Made by a program: the position numbers and the translations under genes
Source of the DNA: Segatella copri DSM 18205
GTDB lineage: Bacteria; Bacteroidota; Bacteroidia; Bacteroidales; Bacteroidaceae
NCBI RefSeq assembly: GCF_025151535.1
Contig: NZ_CP102288.1
Coordinates: 2,117,501 to 2,181,500, forward strand
DNA: 64,000 nucleotides
Reading direction: 5' to 3'
Shown here: positions 39,111 to 48,613 of the stretch, in pieces
Layout of the letters: each line of letters starts with the position of its first letter
How positions within the stretch are numbered: position 1 is the stretch's first letter
The notes under the pieces: model-generated
What the model was told of the DNA's origin: nothing
The model's input: the letters and a program-made list of their open reading frames with translations, nothing else
Database searches by the model: none

Positions 39111-40205
39111 GTAACTCTACCATGCGTATGCTTGATATTCGTAAATACCTGACCTCTAGGGGATGGAAGCGTGACCATATTAACTTTGCCCTTATGCAGA
39201 TTATCGCACGTGCCATCTATCCGTATTCAGAATTAAAGACAGTCCGCTATCTTCGTGAGAACACTGCACTTGCAGAGATGTTCGGCATTGAGGAGAAAAT
39301 CCTTCTGTTTGATATCACAAATTCCTACTTTGAGGGGAAAATAGAGAATAGTGAACTCTGTCAGTATGGTCGTTCTAAAAGAAAAGGGACAATTGCAAGA
39401 TTGTGGTTCTTGCTACAGTAGTAAACACAGAGGGATTACTCGTCCGCACTATGATATACGAGGGAAACCGCCATGATTCTACTACCGTTGAGGAAGTTGT
39501 TGGTACTTTGGCCAAGACAACCGCTCAAGATGCCAAACGTATTGTTGTGACGGATGCAGGCTTCTACTCCAAGTCGAATGTCAATTGGTTAAAAGCCAAT
39601 GGATTCAACTACATTACCGTACTCCCTTCTGGCTACAGTAAGTTTGAGCCTACAAGCTCAGAAATCATCGATCATACCGATAACAAGGGACAGCAGATAC
39701 GCTTGCAGATGGGTAAGGTTGACATGGATGGAGAATCCGTCAAGGCTCTCATGGTGGATAGTGACGCAAAGGGGCCAAGGAACCAGAACCGTAGAGGAGA
39801 CTTTCCATGTGTTGAAGACAGACTTGGATATCCGTCCTGTCTATCATAAGAGCGACAATGGAATCAAATCTCATCTCAATCTTGCCATACTGGCATATTG
39901 GGTGGCAAGCGTCACCAAATATCGCCTGAAATTGAAGAAGCATGAGAATGTGAGATGGGATGAAATCATGCGCATTGCCAGCACACAGGTTGTAGTTACT
40001 GCAAAAGTTGAGACCGTAGATGGACAGGTCATTAGTATAAGACAGAGCACAGAGGCAGAGAGTAAACTCTCCGCCATCTATGATTTGCTCTACATTAACC
40101 CCAAACCGCTCGGGAAAAGAAAATCCATGCTACACCCAAATCAGACTTCAAAAAATCCGGATATTGGAAATCAGGGAGTTACATAACGGGTAGCTGCAAT
40201 GTGGG

Positions 40206-40600
40206 TTAAAAGAGGAGTCGGATGGTACCCAACGCTTGTTTGATTTTGCGCCAGTTCTTTATGACCTGATGCAGTCAGACAGAACTATCATTGTCGATGA
40301 GATTGACAGGAGTATTCATGCCAATCTATTGAAGATATTTGTAGAAAAGGTGATGGGATTGCCTATCCTTGAACAAATTATCTTCTCTTCCCACGAATCA
40401 TGCCTTCTTGATTGCTCCATCTTTAGAAATGAAGAGATTTGGTTTGTTGAGAAAGACTGAAAGAACCAAAGTTCTCGTTTCTATACACTCAATGATTTTA
40501 AGCCGCGAAATGATCTGGACATTCAAAAAGGCTACTTGAAAGGGCGCTTTGGAGCTATTTCTTTCTCAGCTCATTTACAGGATTTAAAATGGGAGGACTG
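40206..40600 (+). pseudogene. C-terminal remnant of a RloA-like AAA ATPase
   Basis: Directly after the IS1634 end the frame reads EESDGTQRLFDFAPVLYDLM, TIIVDEIDRSIHANLL (Walker B), IIFSSHESCLLD (H-loop) and IWFVEKD, then a TGA stop, and continues in the same frame with SSRFYTLNDFKPRNDLDIQK and YLKGRFGAIS. This is the end of an AAA15/RloA-type ATPase. The N-terminal part with Walker A is missing and one internal stop is present. Confidence 0.78.
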
Positions 40601-40604
40601 AGGT

Positions 40605-41110
40605 ATGCCATATAAAAGACGTAGCTACTATAGACATGAGGAAGCCAAGGCAAGAGACTATAGTCTTTTTGTTATCGCATGTAAGGGTACAAAGACAGAA
40701 CCAAGTTATTTTGCACCGTTCGATAACTTCGAACGTATCAGGGTTAGGATCTTGGAGCATGAGCAAACAGAGTCTGCCCCTTCACATGTATTGGCATCAG
40801 CTAAAAAGTATATGACAGAAGAGGGACTAAATGCAGAAGATGGAGACACTCTTTGGTGCGTTATAGACGTGGACAAATGGCCAATTGATATGATAAAAGA
40901 ATTGGGTAGTTTTTGCATAAATACCCCAGGATGTCATATAGCCATCAGTAATCCATTTTTTGAGGTATGGCTTCTATACCACAAACTTACAGATTTGAAA
41001 GATATCAGATGCAGGGGCATATTCGTGAGTTCAACTCCATGTTTTCCGATAAAAGGAAAAAAGTGCGTGAACACTACAAGGAATATAATGGGGGTTACCT
41101 TGGTCACTAT
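40605..41110 (+). pseudogene. Frameshifted RloB-like gene
   Basis: MPYKRRSYYRHEEAKARDYS, FVIACKGTKTEPSYFAPF and CHIAISNPFFEVWLLYHKL are RloB marks. After about residue 133 the frame breaks near a GGGG run (41014); the next frame gives HIREFNSMFSDKRKKVRE and YNGGYLGHYAKL, a plausible continuation. It starts 4 bp after the RloA-like stop. From 41110 to 41261 I see no further gene. Confidence 0.68.
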
Positions 41111-41261
41111 GCCAAGTTGGTTATCGTTTTTCTCCAGCCTCGGCTTCTTCGGTTTTTGTGCCTCTATTGCCGTGCTGATAGAGAATCACTAACGGACGTA
41201 AAGAACGAGCAACCGCCTGACCTTAGGCTTGCGCTTTAAGTCGGGCGGATTAGTTAGAAAA

Positions 41262-42446
41262 TCAATTAATACCAATGAATAAACTTAGAGGCATAATTTT
41301 GGCCTTAAAAGTGTTTTTCCCCATTATGAGATTGGGGCATTGAAGGATTTTTATCGGCTTGGGATTAAACCTCAGAACCATGTAATATGGGGCACGTGTA
41401 GGATGAAAGCCATATTCTTCAAGTGTCTCCTTGGTCCATATTTGGAATGTTCCTTTTGAATTTAATTTAAACAGTTGACAATCCTTTCCGTTTGTATGAA
41501 GCAAGACATATCCCATTCTTTCGAATCCTGATGTAACACAAAGTGACCCTCGGGAATCGCCGCCAGGTAAATAACAGATTCCAGAATCTATCATTTTGAG
41601 TTTAAGTTGTTTATTGGCATGATTTACCAGTACGGTGATTTCATCAGGATTTTCAGATATTTTCTGCAGGTATTTTTCTGCAATATTGGGATCTTTAATT
41701 TCCGATTTCCGTCGTATTCCGTAGTCTAGATAATTTCGTTCCATATCTATGCCTATAAATTTACGACTAAGTAAATTTGCAGCAATGCCAGTAGTACAAC
41801 TTCCACAAAATGGGTCTAATATTATGCCTTCCTTTTCTGTACAAGTTTGAACAATTCTGTACAGTAATCTGAGGGGTTTCTGTGTCGGATGTTTTCCACA
41901 TTTCCTTTCCCAAAAACCTGGACGGGCAAATTTCCATACATCAGGCATCTCTTTCCCTCCATTCATCTGTTTAAGAAGGTCGTAATGGAAACAATGTGGT
42001 ACATTGGTATTCTTCCTAGCCCATACAATGTATTCTGCAGAGAAGTTAAGTCTTCCACCATAAGGCGTTGGAGGCGGGTCTAATTTTTGCCATACAATTA
42101 TATTTAAAATTTTAAAACCAAATTCTATCAGACATTGTTCTACAGAAAAAATGTTATGATATGTTCCACATACCCAAATAGTGCCATTCTCCTTCAGCAA
42201 TTTTCTACACTTTTCAATCCAAATTCGATTAAAACTGTTAATTTCTTCCCAGGAACGCACTTTATCCCAATCGCCTTTGTCGCATACCTTTGTCTTTCCA
42301 AACTGAATCGTTTTTTTCGAGTTTGAAAGAAAATATGGGGGATCAGCAAATATCATGTCGACCTTCTCTTCAAGTTGATCAAGTATGATATTGCTATCTC
42401 CATGATAGAGTATAAAGCTATTGTTATCGTTAAAATATGGTGTCAT
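41262..42446 (-). CDS. Beta-class DNA methyltransferase
   Basis: 394 residues. Motif IV is FADPPYFLS at residues 33-41, the target region follows, and the SAM-binding motif comes later (LDPFCGSCTTGIAANLL, about residue 213, then FIGIDMERNYLDYG), an order of the beta class of N6-adenine or N4-cytosine methylases. About 140 C-terminal residues form an additional domain with HPTRAPYYMVLRFNPKP, perhaps a DNA-binding part. It is divergent from the controller gene at 42617. It may be a solitary methylase or one of two in the neighbouring type II system. Confidence 0.88.
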   Translation of the reverse strand: MTPYFNDNNSFILYHGDSNIILDQLEEKVDMIFADPPYFLSNSKKTIQFGKTKVCDKGDWDKVRSWEEINSFNRIWIEKCRKLLKENGTIWVCGTYHNIFSVEQCLIEFGFKILNIIVWQKLDPPPTPYGGRLNFSAEYIVWARKNTNVPHCFHYDLLKQMNGGKEMPDVWKFARPGFWERKCGKHPTQKPLRLLYRIVQTCTEKEGIILDPFCGSCTTGIAANLLSRKFIGIDMERNYLDYGIRRKSEIKDPNIAEKYLQKISENPDEITVLVNHANKQLKLKMIDSGICYLPGGDSRGSLCVTSGFERMGYVLLHTNGKDCQLFKLNSKGTFQIWTKETLEEYGFHPTRAPYYMVLRFNPKPIKILQCPNLIMGKNTFKAKIMPLSLFIGIN

Positions 42447-42524
42447 ATTACGTGTTGTTTACGTTAATTATATATAAATGCAAATCAATATATGTTAATA
42501 TTTCAATACTTAACACCTATCGCA

Positions 42525-42592
42525 CTCTATAGTCTGTTGACATTCTGTTTTTTTGATTGTATTTTTGCACTCAATAGAATGGCAGACTATAG
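42525..42592. promoter_or_regulatory. Possible C-protein operator
   Basis: CTATAGTCTG (about 42529-42538) and CAGACTATAG (about 42583-42592) are inverted copies about 45 bp apart, in the gap upstream of the controller gene. Between them TATTTTTG (about 42560) fits a -7 element. C proteins bind such paired dyads. Assignment is by position only. Confidence 0.45.
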
Positions 42593-42616
42593 TATTCGTC
42601 CAATAATAAGATAAAA

Positions 42617-42841
42617 ATGACAAAAGAAGAAGAAAAACAAATATTAGTTGACTTTGCCTCTAGGGTAAAACAACGAAGAGAGTCTCTTGACATATCCCAA
42701 GAGAAGCTTGCAGGTATAGCTGGCCTCCACAGAACATACATAGGTTCATTAGAGAGGGCAGAAAAGATACCATCTTTAATAACAATAGTAAAAATTACAA
42801 AAGCATTACAAATAAACATTTCAGATTTAATCATAATTTAA
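42617..42841 (+). CDS. HTH controller protein of the restriction system
   Basis: 74 residues, a single XRE helix-turn-helix: VKQRRESLDISQEKLAGIAG, HRTYIGSLERAEKIPSL, INISDLIII. The HRTYIGSLER recognition-helix text is characteristic of C proteins of type II restriction systems. The stop is immediately followed by the endonuclease ATG, so the two are co-translated. The 170-bp divergent gap before it probably holds its operator; CTATAGTCTG (42529) and CAGACTATAG (42582) there are complementary. Confidence 0.87.
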   Translation: MTKEEEKQILVDFASRVKQRRESLDISQEKLAGIAGLHRTYIGSLERAEKIPSLITIVKITKALQINISDLIII

Positions 42842-43444
42842 ATGGGAAGTTTTGACAATCGTTTTAGACGCAAATGGCAAGACTATGGTGGCTCTAAAGC
42901 CACAGTTGCCGAGCACTCCTTCATTGAAGTGTTCTCTGAGTTATTCAAAGATACTGAATATGAGGTAATCAGTCAACCTACAGAGTTCAAAGACCTTTAT
43001 GTCAATGTTCAGTTATCAGCCAAGGAACTGGAGGCTATTTATACTCCAGACGTTCCTATCACTAAGCATGGAATACAACCTGACGGAGCAATACGTAATA
43101 CACGTACTGGCAAGACTATCTATGTCGAGATTAAGCGGCAAGATGGTTGGGTTGAAGGAAAACCACGCTCTGCGGGTAGAGGTAATGCACATGAGCGTTT
43201 GTGCAAGTATTTTACACCTGGACTTATGCAAAAACTTAGAAGTGCGGGTAAAATCAAAGAGCCAAATCTTCCATTTTGGATAGTTTTCCAAGGTGACATA
43301 ACTCGTGACCCTTGTAGGGTTCGAGAGATCACATACTGGTTCTCTGACTTTAAGGCTAACTACTTTTTCTGGCGAAACACCAAAGAAGCAGAAAGTTTAA
43401 TTGAGCACTTTGAGACTTACATTGCCCCATTATTGGAGGATTAA
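42842..43444 (+). CDS. MunI-like type II restriction endonuclease
   Basis: 200 residues. The PD-(D/E)XK centre is visible as PDGAI (Asp81) and VEIKRQDGWVEGK (Glu96, Lys98). The following SAGRGNAHERLCKYFTPGL and LPFWIVFQGDITRD with VREITYWF agree closely with my memory of MunI, which cuts CAATTG. By homology the target is predicted to be CAATTG or close to it. It overlaps nothing but directly abuts the controller gene, and converges with the MT-A70 methylase. Confidence 0.85.
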   Translation: MGSFDNRFRRKWQDYGGSKATVAEHSFIEVFSELFKDTEYEVISQPTEFKDLYVNVQLSAKELEAIYTPDVPITKHGIQPDGAIRNTRTGKTIYVEIKRQDGWVEGKPRSAGRGNAHERLCKYFTPGLMQKLRSAGKIKEPNLPFWIVFQGDITRDPCRVREITYWFSDFKANYFFWRNTKEAESLIEHFETYIAPLLED

Positions 43445-43516
43445 CTTATGTATTTAACATATGGTGACTCTTTATGCAAAGAGTCACCATACAATATATT
43501 TTTTACCTCATAGGGA

Positions 43517-44242
43517 TTATCCTTCATCCTTATATACAGGTCGCACATCTAATCCCCAAACAGTCCACCCTAAAGGCTTATGTCTTGCAAACAACTCAAT
43601 TTTTTTCTGTGTAGGGAACATCTTTTCAATATTCTTGAGCACTTCTATAGGTTTTACACTATGCTCAGTTCGAGGAACTCTAACCAGCTGTTGGACATTT
43701 CTTGCTCCCCTTGGCTTGGGTATACGTCCTTTTTTGAAAATTAGACATAGCTCACAATTTGAAAGCGTATATTGGCCGGGATTGTGATTACACTTGTCCC
43801 AAACAAAACCTACTGTTTTGTATTCGAATCCCCACGCTTGCCCCAACTGAATGCCTTGTGCTAAATGAGGATTTGTAACCCACATAAATAACAGGCAGTC
43901 TTCAGCGCAAATATTTTGGATGGGTATCTTCATTAAATCTTTTGTCTTAACAGTTGGATATTTAAAATTTGCAGCACTAATAAAAATATCTCGTTTCCAA
44001 TCTTTATTTTCAGACTTAATAGAAGACTTGTCAAATTGCATCTTGCCACCATAATCCCATGGTGGGTCGCAATATATTATGTCAAATTTTTCTTCTGGTA
44101 ATTCCGGATAGAACTCCGGAAGATTATTTACGACGGTTCTTGCCTTCTGCTGAGGTGCGTAAATAGTATAACCAGAAATTACCTTCTCCTTTGACTTTTT
44201 AGCCTTTTGGAATGACGAATCGTTATCAAATAAATCTGCCAT
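43517..44242 (-). CDS. MT-A70-family DNA adenine methyltransferase
   Basis: 241 residues. DPPW (in FDIIYCDPPWDYGGKM, about residue 58) is the catalytic motif, and the arrangement CLLFMWVTNPHL, VGFVWDKCNH, ELCLIFKKG and ARHKPLGWTVWG is typical of MT-A70. A small group of bacterial DNA m6A methylases belongs here and, as I recall, includes the MunI partner, so this is the most likely cognate methylase of the endonuclease at 42842. A separate HTH gene precedes it. Confidence 0.87.
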   Translation of the reverse strand: MADLFDNDSSFQKAKKSKEKVISGYTIYAPQQKARTVVNNLPEFYPELPEEKFDIIYCDPPWDYGGKMQFDKSSIKSENKDWKRDIFISAANFKYPTVKTKDLMKIPIQNICAEDCLLFMWVTNPHLAQGIQLGQAWGFEYKTVGFVWDKCNHNPGQYTLSNCELCLIFKKGRIPKPRGARNVQQLVRVPRTEHSVKPIEVLKNIEKMFPTQKKIELFARHKPLGWTVWGLDVRPVYKDEG

Positions 44243-44256
44243 TGTTGTTTGTATTT

Positions 44257-44472
44257 CTAGTTTTGAATATTTTTCTTATTACTATGTAGTAAATCTGAGA
44301 CTTCTACATCTAACAGATTTGCAATGTCATTTAGGGTCTGCAGATCTGGTTGGGCTGAATTGCTGCACCATTTGCTAACGGTGCAAGTTGATTTGCCGAG
44401 TTTTTCAGCAAGCCATTTCCCAGTTTTTCCTTGCTCTACAAGGACAACTTTAACCCGATTCAACTTTAACAT
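44257..44472 (-). CDS. HTH (XRE-type) regulator before the MT-A70 methylase
   Basis: 71 residues from ATG 44472 (MLKLNRVKVVLVEQGKTGKW). WLAEKLGKSTCTVSKWCSNS is the helix-turn-helix, and the C-terminal DIANLLDVEVSDLL is the usual XRE ending. A longer frame to 44511 is unlikely because TACCTTTG (44506-44499), a promoter element, lies within it. It ends 14 bp before the methylase start. It may control methylase expression separately from the C protein at 42617. Confidence 0.8.
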   Translation of the reverse strand: MLKLNRVKVVLVEQGKTGKWLAEKLGKSTCTVSKWCSNSAQPDLQTLNDIANLLDVEVSDLLHSNKKNIQN

Positions 44473-44511
44473 AACATCTAATTGTTTTGATTTGAACGCA
44501 AAGGTATTCAA

Positions 44512-45359
44512 ATATTACGAGAATCGAAAATTATTATTTTACTTTTATCATTATTTAGCATTTATCAACTACTATTTAAAGAAAATCAATAAAGCAGACA
44601 TTACAAAGTGACAATATTGCTTCACCAACCAACTAAGTTTTTACGCTCTTTTTTGCATCATTTCATCAAACTACTAAACTCCCTCAAATCCCAAAATCGG
44701 AAAATTGCCGTTCTTTTCTGTGTTAATTTATATTTTCTCTTGCTTTCCTTTTCGGTTTTAGTACAAATCTAGTTTCTCGCTTGTTTCTTTTGTCATCTTA
44801 TACTTTTTATTAACTCTGTCTATCAACATATTACAAACTATTAACAGGATATCAAGAAGAACATTTCGCCTTGTTCAGCTCAAACACACATTTCCACTTG
44901 TCCCTTTTACGACTCTAATAGTCGCTGATAGAAATCCCCCCAACAGCAGTTTTATCACTTCCATCATGCCTTAGAATACCCGCTTTTTGCATTACCGCCA
45001 AATTTCTTTTTACCACCCTTGATGTCTCCGACATGGTTACCGACAAAGTCTCCGACATTTATTGTCGGTAACAACACCCCATAAAACGATAACATATTGG
45101 TTTTCAATTATTTTTCTTTCCGACATATTTCCGACATGTCTCCGACATTTTTCTCCGACATATACATCAGCATTACCGCCACTATTACCGCCACTATTAC
45201 CGCCAAAACAATATTTGCACCGACATTTTACACCGACATTTACACCGACAAAATAGCATCAACCTTCTGCGTTCACAGACCAGCAGCTAATTTGATTACT
45301 TTCGCAAAATTATCCCAAAAGGGATAAGAACAGAAGAAAAGAGGATTACACATTATTAT
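44512..45359. other. Gene-free AT-rich stretch with short repeats
   Basis: No credible gene. 45024-45250 holds eight or more CCGACAT units and three tandem ATTACCGCCACT units (45171-45203). The ATTGCCACCT tandem before the VirE-type module (33042-33060) has the same look, so this could be the front of a lost module of that kind, replaced by IS982. Short frames reported here are products of the repeats. Confidence 0.55.
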
Positions 45360-46517
45360 ACCTCAGTTCGGGATAAGAAATAGTGCCTAAAAAAGTTGGT
45401 AATCTCCGATATTTTTTGTATCTTTGTAGTTGAAATCCAATTAGTTACAAACATAAAAAGATATCATTATGGAGATTACCAAGGACAAAGTTACAGAATT
45501 ATTTTGTATTATTGATGAATTTTACAAAGTTTTTGATGCTGAAAATGCAGGAAAATTGCTTTTGAGTGAAGATGGAGTAAAGCGCAGACGACGTAAAGCC
45601 TCTTTATCTGATAGTGAAATCATGACGATTTTGCTGTATTTCCATTTCGGCTCATTCCGAAACTTCAAGCATTATTACCTATTCTTTATTAGAGGAACAT
45701 TGAAGTCATATTTTCCAAATGCAGTGTCTTATAACCGTTTTGTAGAACTTGAAAGTCGCGTATTCTTCCCTCTCATGTTCTTCCTGAATCTCCGTGCTTT
45801 TGGCAGATGTACAGGTATAACCTTTGTTGATTCAACCATGATACCAATATGCCACAATCTCAGGCGTTATGCCAACAAAGTGTTCAAAGGCATTGCCACA
45901 GACGGAAAGGGAACAATGGGATGGTGTCATGGGTTCAAGCTACATCGGCTTGTAATGATAGAGGTGAGATAATTGCTTTTGTTCTCACTGGTGCAAACGT
46001 TAGCGACAAAGATCCAGCGGTATTCGATGTATTGGCTAAACGTCTGTATGGCAAGCTGTTTGCAGATAAAGGCTATATCTCGCAAAAACTCTTCGATTCG
46101 CTTTTTGAGGAAGGCATCCAGTTGGTTACAGGACTGAGAGTGAACATGAAGAACAAACTAATGCCGTTCTATGACAAGATGATGCTACGCAAAAGATACA
46201 TCATTGAAACGATTAATGACCTGTTGAAAAATACGGCTCAGATAGTACATTCACGTCACAGGTCTGTTTCGAATTTCATCATAAATATTATTTCTGCATT
46301 AGGGGCATACTGTTTCTTTGACAACAAGCCCAAGGCACTTACTGGATACGTTATCGAAGATACGAAACAGCTGAGTCTTTTCTAACATTGCATATTTTAC
46401 AGGAGGATTTTGTCTCAGCAACCATCCAAGATATATAGATGGTTGCCAAGCCTCTGTGTCCCTTATATAAAAACATTATAAAGCCTTTAGATAGAGCTCG
46501 TTATCCCGAACTGAGGT
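45360..46517. mobile_element. IS982-family insertion sequence
   Basis: 1158 bp with perfect 17-bp inverted ends ACCTCAGTTCGGGATAA (45360-45376) and its complement (46501-46517). ATTATTAT flanks both sides (45352-45359 and 46518-46525), an 8-bp target duplication. Confidence 0.92.
45469..46385 (+). pseudogene. IS982-family transposase with a frameshift
   Basis: The first frame gives MEITKDKVTELFCIIDEFYK to GITFVDSTMIPICHN and GWCHGFKLH, then breaks near 45950. The other frame continues with CNDRGEIIAFVLTGANVSDK, KLFADKGYIS and ETINDLLKNTAQ to the stop at 46385. Together they make one normal IS982 DDE transposase. A one-base change in the CATCGGCTTG region separates them. Confidence 0.85.
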
Positions 46518-46586
46518 ATTATTATATATAGGAATTCTTAGGGAAAATGGTGGGCATAACATTATTGAATATCAACAACTTAAAAG

Positions 46587-46677
46587 TTTCATTGTGCAAG
46601 TTGTGGTATTTTCATTGTGCAAGTTGAGGCATTTTCATTGTGCAAGTTGAGGCATTTTCATTGTGCAAGTTGAGGAT
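46587..46677. repeat. Four tandem copies of a 23-bp unit
   Basis: TTTCATTGTGCAAGTTGAGG plus three further bases begins at 46587, 46610, 46633 and 46656. The spacing is exactly 23 bp each time. It lies between IS982 and the amt2 terminator. No gene follows in this gap. Confidence 0.92.
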
Positions 46678-46683
46678 TTATCG

Positions 46684-46723
46684 TAAAAAAATGGTGTTCC
46701 ATTCCTCAAAATGAAACACCATT
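46684..46723 (-). terminator. Terminator of amt2
   Basis: AATGGTGTT-C-CATT pairs with AATG-A-AACACCATT around six bases. On the minus strand it is followed by seven T (46690-46684). It is 36 bp past the amt2 stop. Confidence 0.85.
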
Positions 46724-46758
46724 GACCTAAATTTTATGCTGATAATCGAATTTCGCAA

Positions 46759-48027
46759 TTAGTTGCTATAAGCACTCTCACCATGCTCGTAGATGTCGAG
46801 ACCTTCCTCTTCTACTCGCTTGTCAACACGTACACCTACACTCTTATCTACTACCTTGAAGATAATGTAGGTAACTACAACGCTGTAGATGATGCTTACC
46901 ACGGTGGCTACAACCTGAATCCAGAGCTGATGCCAGTCGCCATAGAGGGCACCCTGTACACCTTCGGATCCTGTTACATACTGAGTGGCGAAGACACCGG
47001 TGAGGATAGAACCCAGAATACCACCCATACCATGAACACCAAAGGCATCGAGGGCATCATCATACTTGAACTTCTCCTTTACGACCGCTACCATGAAGAA
47101 GCAGACGATGGTGGAAATGATACCGATGCAGAAAGCTCCGAAAATATCGGTACTGCCGGCTGCAGGAGTGATGGCTACCAATCCGGCAACAGCACCGGTA
47201 CAAGCACCTACCGTAGTTGGCTTCTTGTTCACAATCCAGTCGATGAGCATCCAGGTAGTGGCTGCCGCTGCTGTTGCGATATGAGTTACGAGGAAGGCAT
47301 TGGCTGCCAGACCATCAGCTGCCAATCCGCTACCGGCATTGAAACCGAACCATCCCAACCAGAGGAATGACATACCCATGAACACGAAGGTGATGTTGTG
47401 AGGTGTGATAGGATGACCCGCACGGTAATCATCTCGCTTGCCTACACAGAGTGCCATGACCAGAGCGGCTACACCGGCATTGATATGAACCACGGTACCA
47501 CCCGCAAAGTCGATGGCTCCCATCTCCTGCAGGAAACCGCCACCCCATACCCAGTGAGCCATAGGAAGATAAGCGATGATAACCCAGAGAATGGTGAAAA
47601 GTACATAACCGCTGAACTTGACACGCTCGGCAAAAGCACCGAGAATCAAGGCTGGAGTAATGAGGGCGAACATGCACTGGAACATTGCAAAGGTGAGTTC
47701 CGGAATGCCTGTTGGCATGATGGCATCCAAGCCGATGCCGTGGAGGAAACATTTATCGAAACCACCGATGACGCAAGCCAGAGGATTGCCCGAATCGGCA
47801 TATTCTGTAGAGAATGCCCAAGAATATCCGAAGGCTACCCATATCAGACTGACTACTGCCACAATGAAAACCGTCTGCATCAGAATGCTGAGAATATTCT
47901 TCTGGCGCACCAAACCACCATAAAAAAGTGCTATACCCGGGATTGACATCAAAAGCACCAAGATGGTTGCCATGATCATCCACGCTGTGTTACCCGTATC
48001 AAGTGTAGTTAATAATAAACTGCTCAT
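46759..48027 (-). CDS. amtB: Ammonium transporter 2
   Basis: 422 residues, inner membrane, about 11 helices. LFYGGLVRQKNILSIL, then the signature DFAGGTVVHINAGVAALVMA with the conserved Asp, and GAVAGLVAITPAAG near the middle are standard AmtB blocks. The C-terminal tail KRVEEEGLDIYEHGESAYSN nearly equals that of amt1, fitting contact with similar PII proteins. It follows glnK2 after 101 bp. Confidence 0.96.
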   Translation of the reverse strand: MSSLLLTTLDTGNTAWMIMATILVLLMSIPGIALFYGGLVRQKNILSILMQTVFIVAVVSLIWVAFGYSWAFSTEYADSGNPLACVIGGFDKCFLHGIGLDAIMPTGIPELTFAMFQCMFALITPALILGAFAERVKFSGYVLFTILWVIIAYLPMAHWVWGGGFLQEMGAIDFAGGTVVHINAGVAALVMALCVGKRDDYRAGHPITPHNITFVFMGMSFLWLGWFGFNAGSGLAADGLAANAFLVTHIATAAAATTWMLIDWIVNKKPTTVGACTGAVAGLVAITPAAGSTDIFGAFCIGIISTIVCFFMVAVVKEKFKYDDALDAFGVHGMGGILGSILTGVFATQYVTGSEGVQGALYGDWHQLWIQVVATVVSIIYSVVVTYIIFKVVDKSVGVRVDKRVEEEGLDIYEHGESAYSN

Positions 48028-48092
48028 ACTTATATCTTATAGTTTAATTAGAATACTAAATAATATTTATTAAAGATAAGTAAGAATGCCTA

Positions 48093-48124
48093 ATTCAACA
48101 TTCAACACTTAACATTCAACATTT
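48093..48124. repeat. Single AT-rich repeat arm (glnK2-amt2 gap)
   Basis: TTCAACATTCAACACTTAAC and more of the same; only one arm is present, unlike the facing arms elsewhere. Confidence 0.7.
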
Positions 48125-48128
48125 TAAA

Positions 48129-48485
48129 TTATTCCTCTTTCTCAGCGTTATACAATGCAATGTCGCCACGTTCGCCGGTTCTGATTCTAACGGTATCGAG
48201 TACAGGAATCACGAAGATTCTGCCGTCTCCTACTTCACCGGTCTGTGCAGCGCCCTGGATGGCGGCGATGGTAGGCTCCACATTCTTGTCACGAACCACA
48301 ATATTCAGAAGCACACGTTCGATGCTGCTGGTATCATACATCACACCACGGTAAATGCGAGCCTGGCGCATTTTACCCTCTCCTCTTACATTATAATAAG
48401 AGAACCACTCGATGTCTGCTGCTAAAAGCGCCTTCTTGACATCCTCGAATCTAGACTTGCGGATAATTGCCTCAATCTTCTTCAT
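48129..48485 (-). CDS. glnK: PII nitrogen regulatory protein 2
   Basis: 118 residues, about 89 percent identical to glnK1, with an identical T-loop (GKMRQARIYRGVMYDTSS). Differences cluster at residues 62-96 and at the end. Expected to regulate amt2 directly downstream. TAATTTTG at 48613-48606 is a possible -7 element about 120 bp upstream. Confidence 0.95.
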   Translation of the reverse strand: MKKIEAIIRKSRFEDVKKALLAADIEWFSYYNVRGEGKMRQARIYRGVMYDTSSIERVLLNIVVRDKNVEPTIAAIQGAAQTGEVGDGRIFVIPVLDTVRIRTGERGDIALYNAEKEE

Positions 48486-48605
48486 AATCCTTTAATAATT
48501 AATAATGTGTTAATACTTCTATTGATTGTCTCTTTTCGAAAACGGACTCTTATTGGTTGTTATCCAAACTAAGCCATTCTTTTACATTATGTTCGTTTTC
48601 GGCTG

Positions 48606-48613
48606 CAAAATTA
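48606..48613 (-). promoter_or_regulatory. -7 element of glnK2-amt2
   Basis: TAATTTTG on the minus strand about 120 bp before glnK2. The expected TTG was not found. The gap 48486-48933 holds no gene; it carries this and the divergent dapF promoter. Confidence 0.45.

Larger units (their letters stand above)
37039..40205 (+). pseudogene. Decayed IS1634 copy interrupted by IS1182
   Basis: Bases 37039-37080 and 39113-40205 match the intact IS1634 at 55182-57333 and are separated by the IS1182-family element. The N-terminal transposase part is missing. One internal deletion joins two ATGTTCGGCAT sites (39280), another removes the part after DSDAKG (39775). The right terminal repeat CTGCAATGTGGG ends at 40205. 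It is inactive. Confidence 0.88.

Noticed and set aside
45062..45327. Proline- and threonine-rich short ORFs
   Set aside because: Products of the CCGACAT and ACCGCC repeats.
45469..46385. Programmed frameshift in the IS982 transposase
   Set aside because: No slippery run is seen at the break and members of the family normally use a single frame; a point mutation is simpler.
46587..46677. CRISPR array
   Set aside because: The copies are directly tandem without spacers.
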